Assembly (NCBI RefSeq): GCF_030812295.1
Contig: NZ_JAUSSK010000002.1
Span: forward strand, 948,501 to 1,012,500
DNA from: Luteibacter jiangsuensis
Lineage (GTDB): Bacteria > Pseudomonadota > Gammaproteobacteria > Xanthomonadales > Rhodanobacteraceae
Length of the DNA stretch: 64,000 nt
Reading direction: 5' to 3'
Below are positions 8,516 through 17,094 of the stretch, piece after piece. The notes under the pieces are model-generated. The model was not told the DNA's origin and made no database searches. It saw only the letters and a list, made by a program, of their open reading frames with translations. The translations under genes were made by a program, and so were the position numbers. The number at the start of each line of letters is the position of its first letter. Position 1 is the first letter of the stretch.

Positions 8516-9673
8516 TCAGGCCATGAACGCTTCGATCACGTCGTTCAGGAAGCGCTGGCCCAGGGCGGTCGTCTTCAGTGTCACGGCATCGTGGACCAGC
8601 CAGCCCCTGGCCACGCAGGCCGCCATGGCGGGCGCGATGGCGGCCTGCGACAGGCCGGTTCGCTCGGCGAAATCCGCCATCGGAACCCCGTCGACCAGCC
8701 GCAAGGCGTTGAGCATGTATTCGAACGGCAGGTCGTCGAGAGCGACGAGGTTATCGCCGCCGATGCGGGCGGGCTGGCCGGCGCTGGCAAGGTAGGCCGC
8801 GGGCAGTCGGGTTTTCCAGCGACGGCGCACGCCGTTCGCATCGCTGATCTTCCCGTGCGCGCCGGCGCCGATGCCCAGGTAATCGCCGAAACGCCAGTAG
8901 TTCAGGTTGTGCGCGCAGCGCCGCCCCGGCAGGGCATATGCCGACACCTCGTATTGCCCGTATCCCGCTTCACCGAGTCGGGCCTCGCAAGCTTCCTGGA
9001 TCGCCCATGCGGCATCGTCGTCGGGCAGTGGCGGCGGGTTGGCGGCGAAGGCGGTGTTCGGTTCCAGGGTGAGTTGGTAGTGCGAGACATGCGTCGGCCC
9101 CAGCGTGACGGCGCGATCGATGTCGTCGAGCGCACCCTCCAGGGTCTGTTCGGGCAGGGCGTACATCAAGTCGATGTTGATGTTCCCGATGCCGGCATCT
9201 TGCGCCTGGCGAACCGCGTCGGCCGCTTCGCCGGCCGAGTGGATACGGCCCAGGCGGCGCAGCTTGTCGTTGTCGAAGCTTTGCACGCCGAACGAGATGC
9301 GGTTCACCCCGGCCGCGAGGTAACCATCGAAGCGTCCGTGTTCCACGGTGCCCGGATTGGTCTCCAGGGTGATCTCCGCATCGGGCGCGAACGGCAGGCG
9401 TTCGCGTGCGCCATCGAGGAAACGGCCGATCAGTTCCGGAGCGAACAGGCTGGGCGTGCCACCGCCGAAGAAGACGGTGGCGATACGGCGTCCGTCGAGG
9501 GCCGTGCCGAAATCGCGCAGGTCCGCATCGAGGTCGGCCAACAGGGCATCCACATAATCCGCATAGGCGGGCGTGCCGCGCACGCCATGCGAGTTGAAGT
9601 CGCAGTACGGGCATTTGCGCACGCACCACGGCATGTGCACGTACAGCGATAGCGGCGGTGGGATCAGGTTCAT
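8516..9673 (-). CDS. hemW: Radical SAM heme chaperone HemW
   Basis: This 385-aa radical SAM protein is of the HemW type, formerly annotated as an oxygen-independent coproporphyrinogen oxidase homologue. The cluster-binding motif CVRKCPYC (CxxxCxxC; Cys17, Cys21, Cys24) follows SLYVHMPW. The next motifs are FFGGGTPSLF, ETNPGT and GVNRISFGVQSF. HemW binds haem and delivers it to membrane respiratory enzymes. Its ATG at 9673 overlaps the rdgB stop by 4 nt. It is the last gene of the rph-GNAT-rdgB-hemW operon, an order common in gammaproteobacteria. Confidence 0.93.
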   Translation of the reverse strand: MNLIPPPLSLYVHMPWCVRKCPYCDFNSHGVRGTPAYADYVDALLADLDADLRDFGTALDGRRIATVFFGGGTPSLFAPELIGRFLDGARERLPFAPDAEITLETNPGTVEHGRFDGYLAAGVNRISFGVQSFDNDKLRRLGRIHSAGEAADAVRQAQDAGIGNINIDLMYALPEQTLEGALDDIDRAVTLGPTHVSHYQLTLEPNTAFAANPPPLPDDDAAWAIQEACEARLGEAGYGQYEVSAYALPGRRCAHNLNYWRFGDYLGIGAGAHGKISDANGVRRRWKTRLPAAYLASAGQPARIGGDNLVALDDLPFEYMLNALRLVDGVPMADFAERTGLSQAAIAPAMAACVARGWLVHDAVTLKTTALGQRFLNDVIEAFMA

Positions 9674-10263
9674 GCCAGTTCGGCGAAACGCGCCTTGAGC
9701 AACGCCAGGGCCTGCCCTCGATGGCTCAGGCGGTTCTTCCGCGCCGGTTCCAGTTCCGCGGCGGAAACGTCGTGGCCATCGGGGAGGAACAGCGGGTCGT
9801 AGCCGAAGCCACCGTCGCCGCGCGGTGCCTCCAGGATGCGCCCGTGCCAACGGCCCTCGGCGATCAGTGGTGCGGGATCGTCCGCATGGCGCAGCAGGAC
9901 GAGCACGGCGATGAAATAGGCACTGCGCCGCTCCGGTGGCACGCCGCCGAGCTCGCGCAGAAGCTTCGCGTTGTTCGCGGCGCTGTCGCCATGGGTTCCC
10001 GCATAGCGCGCGGCATAGAGCCCTGGCGCGCCGTTCAACGCATCGACGCAGATACCGGAGTCGTCGGCGAGCGCGGGCAGGCCGGTGGCGCGAGCCGCGT
10101 GACGGGCCTTGATGAGGGCATTCTCGACAAAGGTAAGGCCGGTTTCGTCGGCATCGCCGACCCCGAGCGCGGTCTGCGCCACGAGTTCCACGTCGCTGCC
10201 GGCCAGCAACTGTTCCAGTTCGATCACCTTGCCGGCGTTGCCGGAAGCCAGGACGATGCGCAT
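9670..10263 (-). CDS. rdgB: dITP/XTP pyrophosphatase (RdgB/HAM1)
   Basis: This 197-aa house-cleaning nucleotidase hydrolyses dITP, ITP and XTP to monophosphates so that damaged purines stay out of DNA. Family signatures are clear: the N-terminal LASGNAGKV phosphate-binding segment, ETGLTFVENALIKARHA, ALADDSGICVDAL, FGYDPLFLP, and the C-terminal SHRGQAL. It overlaps the hemW start and begins 4 nt after the GNAT gene stop, so the genes are tightly co-transcribed. Confidence 0.95.
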   Translation of the reverse strand: MRIVLASGNAGKVIELEQLLAGSDVELVAQTALGVGDADETGLTFVENALIKARHAARATGLPALADDSGICVDALNGAPGLYAARYAGTHGDSAANNAKLLRELGGVPPERRSAYFIAVLVLLRHADDPAPLIAEGRWHGRILEAPRGDGGFGYDPLFLPDGHDVSAAELEPARKNRLSHRGQALALLKARFAELA

Positions 10264-10267
10264 CGGA

Positions 10268-10777
10268 TCAGAGCCCTTCGGAGAATTCGGGAGCGTAGTC
10301 CACGCGGCCGCGGTAACCCGCGAGGCCTTCGACCGTCAGTGGCAGCACCTGGAAGGCATTGCCGCCTTCGAAGGCGTCGTGCAGGCCATGGCTGGAGGCC
10401 TTGCTGAAACCGAACGCCGCGTAATAGACCGGCGAGCCGAGCACGAAGATGGCGCGCGCCTCCCGCACGAAGCAGGCACCGATGCCTTCCTCGATGAGGG
10501 CACGGCCAAGCCCTTGCCGCTGGTACCCGGGTAGCACGGCGACGGGAGCCAAGCCGAGGGCCTTGCCGTCGTCGCCTTCCTCCACGGTCACCGGCGAAAA
10601 CAGCACGTGGCCGAGGACGGCATCGCCTTCGTCGACCGCGACCAGGGAGATCGTGTCGCGACCGGCCGCCACCAGACGGCGGACCAGGCCGGCCTCGGCG
10701 TCGCGGCCGAAAGCGGCACGGTGCACGGCGAGGATCGCCTCCAGGTCGGTGGCGATGGCGGCGCGAACCTCGGTCAC
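10268..10777 (-). CDS. GNAT family N-acetyltransferase (YhbS-like)
   Basis: This 169-aa GNAT acetyltransferase carries the acetyl-CoA pyrophosphate-binding segment [18 protein letters not shown] (Q/RxxGxG/A). The region ending in VYYAAFGF resembles the YhbS subgroup. The substrate is unknown. Translation begins at a GTG at 10777 that overlaps the rph stop by 4 nt, so it is coupled to RNase PH. It is an unusual passenger between rph and rdgB, which are often directly adjacent. Confidence 0.85.
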   Translation of the reverse strand: MTEVRAAIATDLEAILAVHRAAFGRDAEAGLVRRLVAAGRDTISLVAVDEGDAVLGHVLFSPVTVEEGDDGKALGLAPVAVLPGYQRQGLGRALIEEGIGACFVREARAIFVLGSPVYYAAFGFSKASSHGLHDAFEGGNAFQVLPLTVEGLAGYRGRVDYAPEFSEGL

Positions 10778-11505
10778 GGGGTGTCCTCGAGGGCGGCGCG
10801 CTGCGCGGCGACCAGTTCGTCGACGCCCTTGGCAGCGAGATCCATCAGCGTGTCCATTTCCTCACGGCGGAAGGCATGGCCCTCGGCCGTGCCTTGCACC
10901 TCGATGAAGCCACCGCCATCGTTCATGACGACGTTCATGTCGGTATCGCAGTTGGAATCCTCGGCATAGTCGAGGTCCAGCACCGGTACGCCGTTGTAGA
11001 TGCCGACCGATACCGCGGCGATGGCGCCGAGGATGGGATTCCGCTTGATCGCGTTGCGCCGGGTCAGCGTCGCCACCGCGTCGACCAGGGCGACATAGGC
11101 CCCGGTGATGGCCGCCGTGCGTGTGCCGCCGTCGGCCTGGATCACGTCGCAATCCAGCGTGATCACGCGCTCGCCGAGGGCGGCGCGATCCACGCAGGCG
11201 CGCAGGGAGCGCCCGATCAGGCGCTGGATCTCCATCGTGCGGCCACCCTGGCCGCCCCGGGCGGCCTCACGCTGGGTGCGGTCGGTCGTGGCGCGGGGCA
11301 GCATGCCGTACTCGGCGGTGACCCAGCCCTCGCCCTTGCCGCGCAGCCACGGTGGCACGCGCTCTTCGACGGAGGCGGTGCAGAGCACCTTCGTGTCGCC
11401 GAAGGACACCAGCACGGAGCCTTCGGCGTGGCGGGTGTAGTGGCGTTCGATGCTGACGGCGCGCAACTGGTCGGCGGCACGGCCGCTCGGACGGGAAAAG
11501 GTCAT
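10774..11505 (-). CDS. rph: Ribonuclease PH
   Basis: This phosphorolytic 3'-5' exoribonuclease trims tRNA precursors. The 243-aa product matches the family (about 238). The N-terminus reads [20 protein letters not shown], the canonical RNase PH start. [19 protein letters not shown] and [15 protein letters not shown] give the phosphate-binding and hexamer-interface motifs, and [13 protein letters not shown] is also conserved. It is the first gene of the rph-GNAT-rdgB-hemW operon and diverges from yicC across 79 bp. Confidence 0.97.
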   Translation of the reverse strand: MTFSRPSGRAADQLRAVSIERHYTRHAEGSVLVSFGDTKVLCTASVEERVPPWLRGKGEGWVTAEYGMLPRATTDRTQREAARGGQGGRTMEIQRLIGRSLRACVDRAALGERVITLDCDVIQADGGTRTAAITGAYVALVDAVATLTRRNAIKRNPILGAIAAVSVGIYNGVPVLDLDYAEDSNCDTDMNVVMNDGGGFIEVQGTAEGHAFRREEMDTLMDLAAKGVDELVAAQRAALEDTP

Positions 11506-11584
11506 GTGAGGCCTGATTTGGGCACGGACGGTGGGTCAGTTTACCATTGCGCCCTTTCCTCCACGCGCGAGCGAAGGCAATCCG

Positions 11585-12448
11585 ATGATCCGCAGCATGA
11601 CCGCCTATGCCTCCGCCGAGAGCGCCGGCCCGTCCGGCACGCTGACCTGCGAGTTGCGCACGGTCAATCACCGTTACCTCGAGATCAGTCCTCGCCTGCC
11701 CGAGGACATGCGTGGCTTCGAGAGCGCCGTGCGCGAGCGGATCGCGGCGCGGCTGTCGCGTGGCAAGGTCGACGTCACCGTCCGCCTGCGTGCCGAAACG
11801 GGTTCGGGCGAAGGCCTTCGGGTGAACGGCTCGGTGTTGTCGCGCCTGTCCGAGCTGGCGCTGGACCTGGAACAGCGGTTCCCGCGCATGCACATCGAGT
11901 TCACCGAATTGCTTCGCTTCCCCGGTGTGTTGCAGCAGCCGGAGACCGACGCCGATGCCTTGCAGGGTGCGTTGCTCGAGGTGCTCGACCGCGCCCTCAC
12001 CGTCCTGGGTGACACCCGCGGTCGCGAAGGCGCCAAGCTGGGCGACATGCTGCGCGAGCGCCTGGACGCCGTCGACAAGATCATTGGCGACGTGCGCGGG
12101 TGGATTCCGGAAATTCGCGCGGCATTGCGCGCCCGCCTCGAAACGCGCCTCGCCGATATCCGTCAGCCGGTCGAGCCGGGCCGCCTGGAGCAGGAACTGG
12201 TCCTGCAGATCACCCGCATCGACGTGGACGAAGAACTCGACCGCCTCGCCACGCACATCTCCGAAGCCCGCCGCGTGCTGGCGCTGAAGGAGCCGGTCGG
12301 GCGCCGGCTCGATTTCCTCATGCAGGAATTCAACCGCGAGGCGAACACGCTGGGGTCGAAGTCGGTGGATTCGCGCACGACCAACGCCGCCGTGGAGCTC
12401 AAGGTGTTGATCGAGCAGATGCGCGAGCAGGTTCAGAACATCGAGTAA
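11585..12448 (+). CDS. yicC: YicC family endoribonuclease
   Basis: This 287-aa protein starts MIRSMTAYASAES, typical of YicC. ELRTVNHRYLEISPRLPEDMRG and the C-terminal RLDFLMQEFNREANTLGSKS are family signatures. E. coli YicC is reported to be an endoribonuclease acting in small-RNA turnover. The ATG at 11585 has an upstream GAAGG; an in-frame GTG/ATG extension to 11531 is not family-like. It diverges from rph. Usually gmk follows directly, but here about 6 kb of accessory genes intervene. Confidence 0.94.
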   Translation: MIRSMTAYASAESAGPSGTLTCELRTVNHRYLEISPRLPEDMRGFESAVRERIAARLSRGKVDVTVRLRAETGSGEGLRVNGSVLSRLSELALDLEQRFPRMHIEFTELLRFPGVLQQPETDADALQGALLEVLDRALTVLGDTRGREGAKLGDMLRERLDAVDKIIGDVRGWIPEIRAALRARLETRLADIRQPVEPGRLEQELVLQITRIDVDEELDRLATHISEARRVLALKEPVGRRLDFLMQEFNREANTLGSKSVDSRTTNAAVELKVLIEQMREQVQNIE

Positions 12449-12455
12449 TGTTCAG

Positions 12456-12827
12456 TCAGCTCCGCGACGCCGTGTGAAAGGTGATCGCGTAGCCATCGGG
12501 ATCGCCGGCGACGAAGAAGCGACCGAAGGGACCGTCAGCGAGCGGACTGAGGATCTTGCCGCCCCGCGCGACGATGAGGCCGTGCAGCGCGTCGGCGTCG
12601 TCGCATGCGATCCAGAGCGCCATGCCCACACCGAGTGGCCCCGTTTCGGGAAGCGCACGCACAGGCTCCCGCAGTGCCAACGGGATCGGCGCGGTCTTGA
12701 AAATGACAGCTCCGGGAGGACTCTGCGGTGCGGCTTCGAAACCGAAAATCTCGACGTAAAACGTGCGGGATGCGGCGAGATCGCGCACTTGCAGAGCGAT
12801 GAAGTCGGGGCCGATGGGCGTTGTCAT
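12456..12827 (-). CDS. VOC (glyoxalase/bleomycin-resistance fold) protein
   Basis: This 123-aa single vicinal-oxygen-chelate domain begins FIALQVRDLAASRTFYVEIFGF and ends FVAGDPDGYAITFH, the two halves of the beta-alpha-beta-beta-beta repeat. Such proteins bind metals or small hydrophobic ligands; the substrate here is not determinable. The start at 12827 has an AGGAGC ribosome site. It diverges from a MarR regulator across a 54-bp AT-rich gap with repeated operator-like sequences, so it is probably that regulator's target. Confidence 0.85.
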   Translation of the reverse strand: MTTPIGPDFIALQVRDLAASRTFYVEIFGFEAAPQSPPGAVIFKTAPIPLALREPVRALPETGPLGVGMALWIACDDADALHGLIVARGGKILSPLADGPFGRFFVAGDPDGYAITFHTASRS

Positions 12828-12845
12828 GTTAGCTCCTGGCGAGCA

Positions 12846-12880
12846 ATATAAGTGTCCTGACACTAATATAAGGTACCTGA
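12846..12880. promoter_or_regulatory. Probable MarR operator: two 15-bp direct repeats at 20-bp spacing
   Basis: Positions 12846-12860 (atataagtgtcctga) and 12866-12880 (atataaggtacctga) match at 12 of 15 bases with exactly 20-bp spacing. The first copy overlaps a perfect palindrome, AGTGTC-CT-GACACT (12851-12864); the second contains AGGTACCT (12871-12878). They fill the gap between divergent VOC and MarR genes and run to within 2 nt of the MarR start codon, the expected place for autoregulation. Confidence 0.6.
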
Positions 12881-12881
12881 T

Positions 12882-13358
12882 ATGTCAACGGAGAAGCCGG
12901 CGCCTCGAAGCGGACTCGACTGGATCGGTTACAACCTGAAGATCACGCAACATCGATTGCGGCAACGCCTGGACGCGGAGCTCGCGCGGCTCGGCATCAC
13001 GGCGCCGCAGAACGCGGTGCTGCTCGCCGTGGCAGGCAATCCGCGAATCTCGAATGCCGAGTTGGCTCGCGCGGCGTTTGTCACGCCGCAGACCATGCAG
13101 GGGATCCTCGTCAATCTCGAACGCGGAGGCCTGATTGTGCGGAATCCGCACCCGGAACATGGCCGGGTCATCATGACCGAGTTGACGGCGGCCGGTCATA
13201 AGGCGGCCGCCGATGGCGCGAAAGCCGCCGACGCGGTGGAGCGGCAGATGCTTTCCACGCTGTCGACGCAAGAGGCCCGGCTTCTTCGCGAGTTGCTCAA
13301 GCGTTGTGCCGCCGCCCTGGACGACGAGCCATCCGACCGAGGCCCGATGATAAAGTGA
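12882..13358 (+). CDS. MarR family transcriptional regulator
   Basis: This 158-aa winged-helix regulator has the HTH at about residues 50-80 (ISNAELARAAFVTPQTMQGILVNLERGGLI) and the wing at RNPHPEHGRVIMTELTAAG. MarR proteins are usually ligand-released repressors acting as dimers on palindromes. It is divergent from the VOC gene, with operator-like repeats touching its start. There is little room for a ribosome site beyond AGG inside the proximal repeat, so a bound dimer would also block translation initiation elements. Confidence 0.9.
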   Translation: MSTEKPAPRSGLDWIGYNLKITQHRLRQRLDAELARLGITAPQNAVLLAVAGNPRISNAELARAAFVTPQTMQGILVNLERGGLIVRNPHPEHGRVIMTELTAAGHKAAADGAKAADAVERQMLSTLSTQEARLLRELLKRCAAALDDEPSDRGPMIK

Positions 13359-13388
13359 CGACCTCTTTCGACAAGGATTCCCTTTGCC

Positions 13389-14309
13389 ATGAACAGCCAA
13401 GCGTCGTATCCCATCGGTAGCCACGGACAGCCGTGGGGTGCCGTGGAAGTCGCCGACTGGCGTTCGCGACAGGTGAAGCGGCGCAGTTATGCCGCTGATG
13501 TCCTGCACGCGTTGGAGCCCCTGCGCGAACGCTTCGACATCACGGAATACGGTGCGCTCGACTACACGGGAGAGCATTACCCCCTGATGGCCGTCCGTAG
13601 CCGTGACTGGCGCGAGGAGCTGCCGCTCATGCTCGTGACCGGCGGTGTGCATGGTTACGAGACCAGTGGCGTGCACGGGGCATTGCAGTTTCTGCGCGAT
13701 CACGCCCAGGACTACGCCGGGCGCGCCAACCTGCTGGTAGTGCCCTGTGTGAGTCCCTGGGCCTATGAACGCATCCACCGCTGGAATCCGGATGCGATCG
13801 ATCCGAACCGGAATTTCCGCGAAGGAAGCCCTTCGGGTGAAGCGTCAGCGCTGGTGCACCTGTTGGCGCCGCTGCACGGTCGCGTCCTCATGCATATCGA
13901 CCTGCACGAAACCACCGATTCGGACGAATCGGAATTCCGTCCCGCCCTGGCCGCACGCGACGGCAAGGACTTCGAGCCGGGCGAGATACCCGATGGCTTC
14001 TACCTCGTGGACGATACGGAAAACCCCCAGCCCGCGTTCCAGCAGGCGGTGATCGAAGCGGTAGCCAAGGTCACCCATATCGCTCCCGCCGATGCGCACG
14101 GCGAGATCATCGGTTCACCCCAGGTAGCACCCGGCGTCATCGAATACGCATTGAAGGCGCTGGGCTTGTGTGCGGGCATCACCGGTGCGCGCTACACGAC
14201 CACCACCGAGGTGTATCCGGATAGCCCGCGGGCCACGCCGCAGCAGTGCAACGATGCGCAGGTGGTGGCAGTACGCGCCGCGATCGACTACGCGCTGACG
14301 CACCGCTGA
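13389..14309 (+). CDS. M14 family zinc carboxypeptidase-like peptidase
   Basis: This 306-aa cytoplasmic protein has no signal peptide. Zinc ligands fit the M14 pattern: HxxE in TGGVHGYETSG (His88, Glu91) and a later histidine in HIDLHETTD (His173), with DPNRNF supplying the substrate-carboxylate arginine region. TTTTEVYPDSP near the C-terminus is a candidate for the catalytic glutamate. Bacterial relatives are annotated as M14 peptidases or succinylglutamate desuccinylase-like proteins. It lies 30 nt after the MarR gene on the same strand. Confidence 0.8.
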   Translation: MNSQASYPIGSHGQPWGAVEVADWRSRQVKRRSYAADVLHALEPLRERFDITEYGALDYTGEHYPLMAVRSRDWREELPLMLVTGGVHGYETSGVHGALQFLRDHAQDYAGRANLLVVPCVSPWAYERIHRWNPDAIDPNRNFREGSPSGEASALVHLLAPLHGRVLMHIDLHETTDSDESEFRPALAARDGKDFEPGEIPDGFYLVDDTENPQPAFQQAVIEAVAKVTHIAPADAHGEIIGSPQVAPGVIEYALKALGLCAGITGARYTTTTEVYPDSPRATPQQCNDAQVVAVRAAIDYALTHR

Positions 14310-14311
14310 CG

Positions 14312-14758
14312 TCACCGCGGTACCGGCAACCGCGACGCGTGGCTGGCCACCAGTACCCAGCCACCCGGTTTGCGCACGTAGGTATCGGTGAACTGGAAAT
14401 CCAGGGCGTACGGATTCCCTTCGGCCTTGCCCTCCACCCGGGTGATGCCGGTGGCGACGGCCGCGTCGCCGTACAGGCGTACTTTCACGTCACGGTTGCG
14501 GAACACGTCGTACTTCGTGCCGCCACGCAAGTCGGCGACCTCGTCGGCCCGCGTGGTGACCTTGCCGGTGGAACTGGTAAGCGTGAAGGTCGGGTCCAGG
14601 TGCCGCTCCAGCCAATCGGCATCCTCGCGTTCGAAAGCCGCGCAGATGTCGTGGTCGGATTCCAGTATCTTCCGCAGGTCGTCCTTCTCCGCGGACACGG
14701 CCGGCATGCTGACGAAGAGCAGGGCTGGCAATAACGACGAAAGCGAGGCGGTGCGCAT
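14312..14758 (-). CDS. Secreted NTF2-like (SnoaL/DUF4440) protein
   Basis: This 148-aa protein has an N-terminal signal peptide (MRTASLSSLLPALLFVSMPAVSA, cleavage expected after VSA at residue 23) and an NTF2-like fold typical of DUF4440: an opening helix, the segment DADWLERHLDPTFTLTSSTG, and a terminal strand GGWVLVASHASR. Such small proteins are often enzymes or ligand binders with unknown substrate. The ATG at 14758 follows a GGAGA ribosome site. It converges on the M14 gene with only 2 nt between stops. Confidence 0.75.
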   Translation of the reverse strand: MRTASLSSLLPALLFVSMPAVSAEKDDLRKILESDHDICAAFEREDADWLERHLDPTFTLTSSTGKVTTRADEVADLRGGTKYDVFRNRDVKVRLYGDAAVATGITRVEGKAEGNPYALDFQFTDTYVRKPGGWVLVASHASRLPVPR

Positions 14759-14872
14759 GGACGTCTCCAGGCAGTGTCGGGCAAACGTACCGCAAATCGG
14801 CCTTGCCGGCACTTGACGTACCCTCGATCCGCACGGCTAGGATCGACGATCCATCCAGGGGAAGGTGCGCCC

Positions 14873-17062
14873 ATGTCCGTTCGTCACACCATGCTCGCCA
14901 TGTCGCTGGGCGGCTTGCTCGCCACCCCTGGCGTCCATGCCGCAACGGACGCCGCGGTCCGCTGGCGGCACGAAGCCCAGGCCGTCACCATCGTCCGCGA
15001 CGACTGGGGCATCGCGCATGTCCATGGCAAGAGCGATGCCGACGCCGTCTTCGGCATGGCCTATGCACAGGCCGAGGACGACTTCAATCGCGTGGAGACA
15101 AACTATCTCACTTCGCTGGGGCGCACGGCCGAGGCCGAAGGGGAGTCGGCGCTCTGGCAGGATCTGCGGCAGAAGCTGTTCGTCGACCCGGAGATGCTGA
15201 AGCGCGACTACGCGCGGAGCCCGGCGTGGCTCAAGGCGTTGATGGATGCCTGGGCCGATGGACTCAACTACTACCTCGCCAGCCATCCGGAGGTGCACCC
15301 GCGCGTGATCCGGCACTTCGAACCGTGGATGGCGCTGAGCTTCAGCGAAGGCAGCATCGGTGGCGACATCGAACGGGTGAAGACGGCCGACTTGCAGGCG
15401 TTCTATGGCAAGGATGCCGCCGGTGCCCTGGCGCAGTTCGTGCCGCCGTCGAGCTGGGCCGAGCCGACGGGTTCGAACGGCATCGCCATCGCACCGAAAC
15501 TCACGGCGAACGGTCACGCGTTGCTTCTGATCAATCCGCACACCTCGTTCTTCTTCCGCTCCGAATTGCAGATGTCGAGCGACGAAGGTCTGGACGCCTA
15601 CGGCGCGGTCACCTGGGGCCAGTTCTTCATCTACCAGGGCTTCAACAAGCATGTGGGCTGGATGCACACCTCCACCGGTGCCGACGTGGTGGACGAATTC
15701 GCCGAGACCATCGAGCGCAAGGGCGGAAAACTGTTCTATCGCTATGGCAAGGAACTCCGCCCAGTGACATCGCGCGAGATCGCCGTGCCCGTGCGTGCGG
15801 CCGATGGCTCGCTATCCGAACGCCGCTTCACCGTCCATGCGACGCACCATGGTCCTGTCGTTCGCTCGGAAGGCGGCAAGTGGATCGCCGTGGCGTTGAT
15901 GAACAAGCCGCTGGAGGCCTTGCAACAGAGTTGGCTGCGAACCAAGGCCAACGATTACGCGACCTATATGAAAGTGGCCGGATTCAAGGCCAATTCGTCG
16001 AACAACACGATCTACGCGGACGACAAGGGCAACATCGCTTACCTGCATCCGCAGTTCATCCCGAACCGCGACGACCGCTTCGACTATACGAAGCCCGTCG
16101 ACGGCAGCGATCCGGCGACCGACTGGAAGGGAACGCTTCCGTTGGACAAGGCGCCGCACCTGTTCAATCCGCCGACCGGGTGGATCTTCAACACCAACGA
16201 CTGGCCGTACTCGGCCGCCGGTCCCGACAGCCCGAAGCAGGACGATTTTCCACGCTACATGGATTCCGTCGGCGAGAATCCGCGTGGCTTGCACGCGACG
16301 CGCGTCCTTACGGGAAGGCGCGACTTCACGCTGGCGTCGCTGATCGACGCCGCGTTCGACCCGTACCTGCCGGCGTTCGCACGGCAACTGCCGATCCTGA
16401 TCGCGGATTACGACGCGCTTCCCGCCACCGAGCCGCTGAAGCGGCAACTCGCGGGACCGATCGCGCTCCTGCGTACCTGGGACTACCGCTGGGGCATCGC
16501 CTCGATGCCGACTTCGCTAGCCGTGTTCTGGGGCGACATCCTGTGGGACGAGGCGAGCAAGCTGGATACGGCGGAAGGCCTTTCGGTGTACGACGTGATG
16601 GCGGATAAGGCGGGTCCGAAAGTGCGACTGAATGCGCTGGCCGAGGCAGCGGACCGACTCGAGAAGGACTTCGGCAGCTGGGGCGTTCCCTGGGGCGAGG
16701 TCAATCGCTTCCAGCGTGTCGATGGCGCGATCAAGCAGCGCTTCGACGATGCGAAGCCGAGCATCCCGGTGCCGTTCACGTCGTCGCGCTGGGGCTCGCT
16801 CGCCTCGTTCGGCGCGCATCGCTGGCCGGGTACGACGCGTTACTACGGCACCAGCGGCAACAGCTTCGTCGCGGTCGTGGAGTTCGGCGACAAGGTGCAC
16901 GCCCGGGCGATCACCGCCGGTGGCGAAAGCGGCGACCCATCGTCGAAACATTTCAACGACGAGGCCGAGCGTTACACCACGGGCAACTTGCGCACGGTGT
17001 ATTTCTGGCCCGAAGAGCTCGAAGGGCACGTCGAGCGGACGTACCATCCGGGTGGCCGATAA
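14873..17062 (+). CDS. Penicillin acylase family N-terminal nucleophile hydrolase, exported
   Basis: This 729-aa protein has a signal peptide ([15 protein letters not shown]). It belongs to the penicillin/cephalosporin/AHL acylase family of Ntn hydrolases. [27 protein letters not shown] is the alpha-chain signature. The predicted autocatalytic cleavage leaves Ser201 ([12 protein letters not shown]) as beta-chain N-terminal nucleophile. The beta chain shows [11 protein letters not shown] and [14 protein letters not shown]. Relatives deacylate beta-lactams, acyl-homoserine lactones or lipopeptides; sequence alone does not decide which. The ATG at 14873 follows GGGGAAGG. It lies 32 nt upstream of an exported amidohydrolase. 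Confidence 0.88.
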   Translation: MSVRHTMLAMSLGGLLATPGVHAATDAAVRWRHEAQAVTIVRDDWGIAHVHGKSDADAVFGMAYAQAEDDFNRVETNYLTSLGRTAEAEGESALWQDLRQKLFVDPEMLKRDYARSPAWLKALMDAWADGLNYYLASHPEVHPRVIRHFEPWMALSFSEGSIGGDIERVKTADLQAFYGKDAAGALAQFVPPSSWAEPTGSNGIAIAPKLTANGHALLLINPHTSFFFRSELQMSSDEGLDAYGAVTWGQFFIYQGFNKHVGWMHTSTGADVVDEFAETIERKGGKLFYRYGKELRPVTSREIAVPVRAADGSLSERRFTVHATHHGPVVRSEGGKWIAVALMNKPLEALQQSWLRTKANDYATYMKVAGFKANSSNNTIYADDKGNIAYLHPQFIPNRDDRFDYTKPVDGSDPATDWKGTLPLDKAPHLFNPPTGWIFNTNDWPYSAAGPDSPKQDDFPRYMDSVGENPRGLHATRVLTGRRDFTLASLIDAAFDPYLPAFARQLPILIADYDALPATEPLKRQLAGPIALLRTWDYRWGIASMPTSLAVFWGDILWDEASKLDTAEGLSVYDVMADKAGPKVRLNALAEAADRLEKDFGSWGVPWGEVNRFQRVDGAIKQRFDDAKPSIPVPFTSSRWGSLASFGAHRWPGTTRYYGTSGNSFVAVVEFGDKVHARAITAGGESGDPSSKHFNDEAERYTTGNLRTVYFWPEELEGHVERTYHPGGR

Positions 17063-17094
17063 GCGTCCAATGGTTTACCGAGGGGAAACATCGC

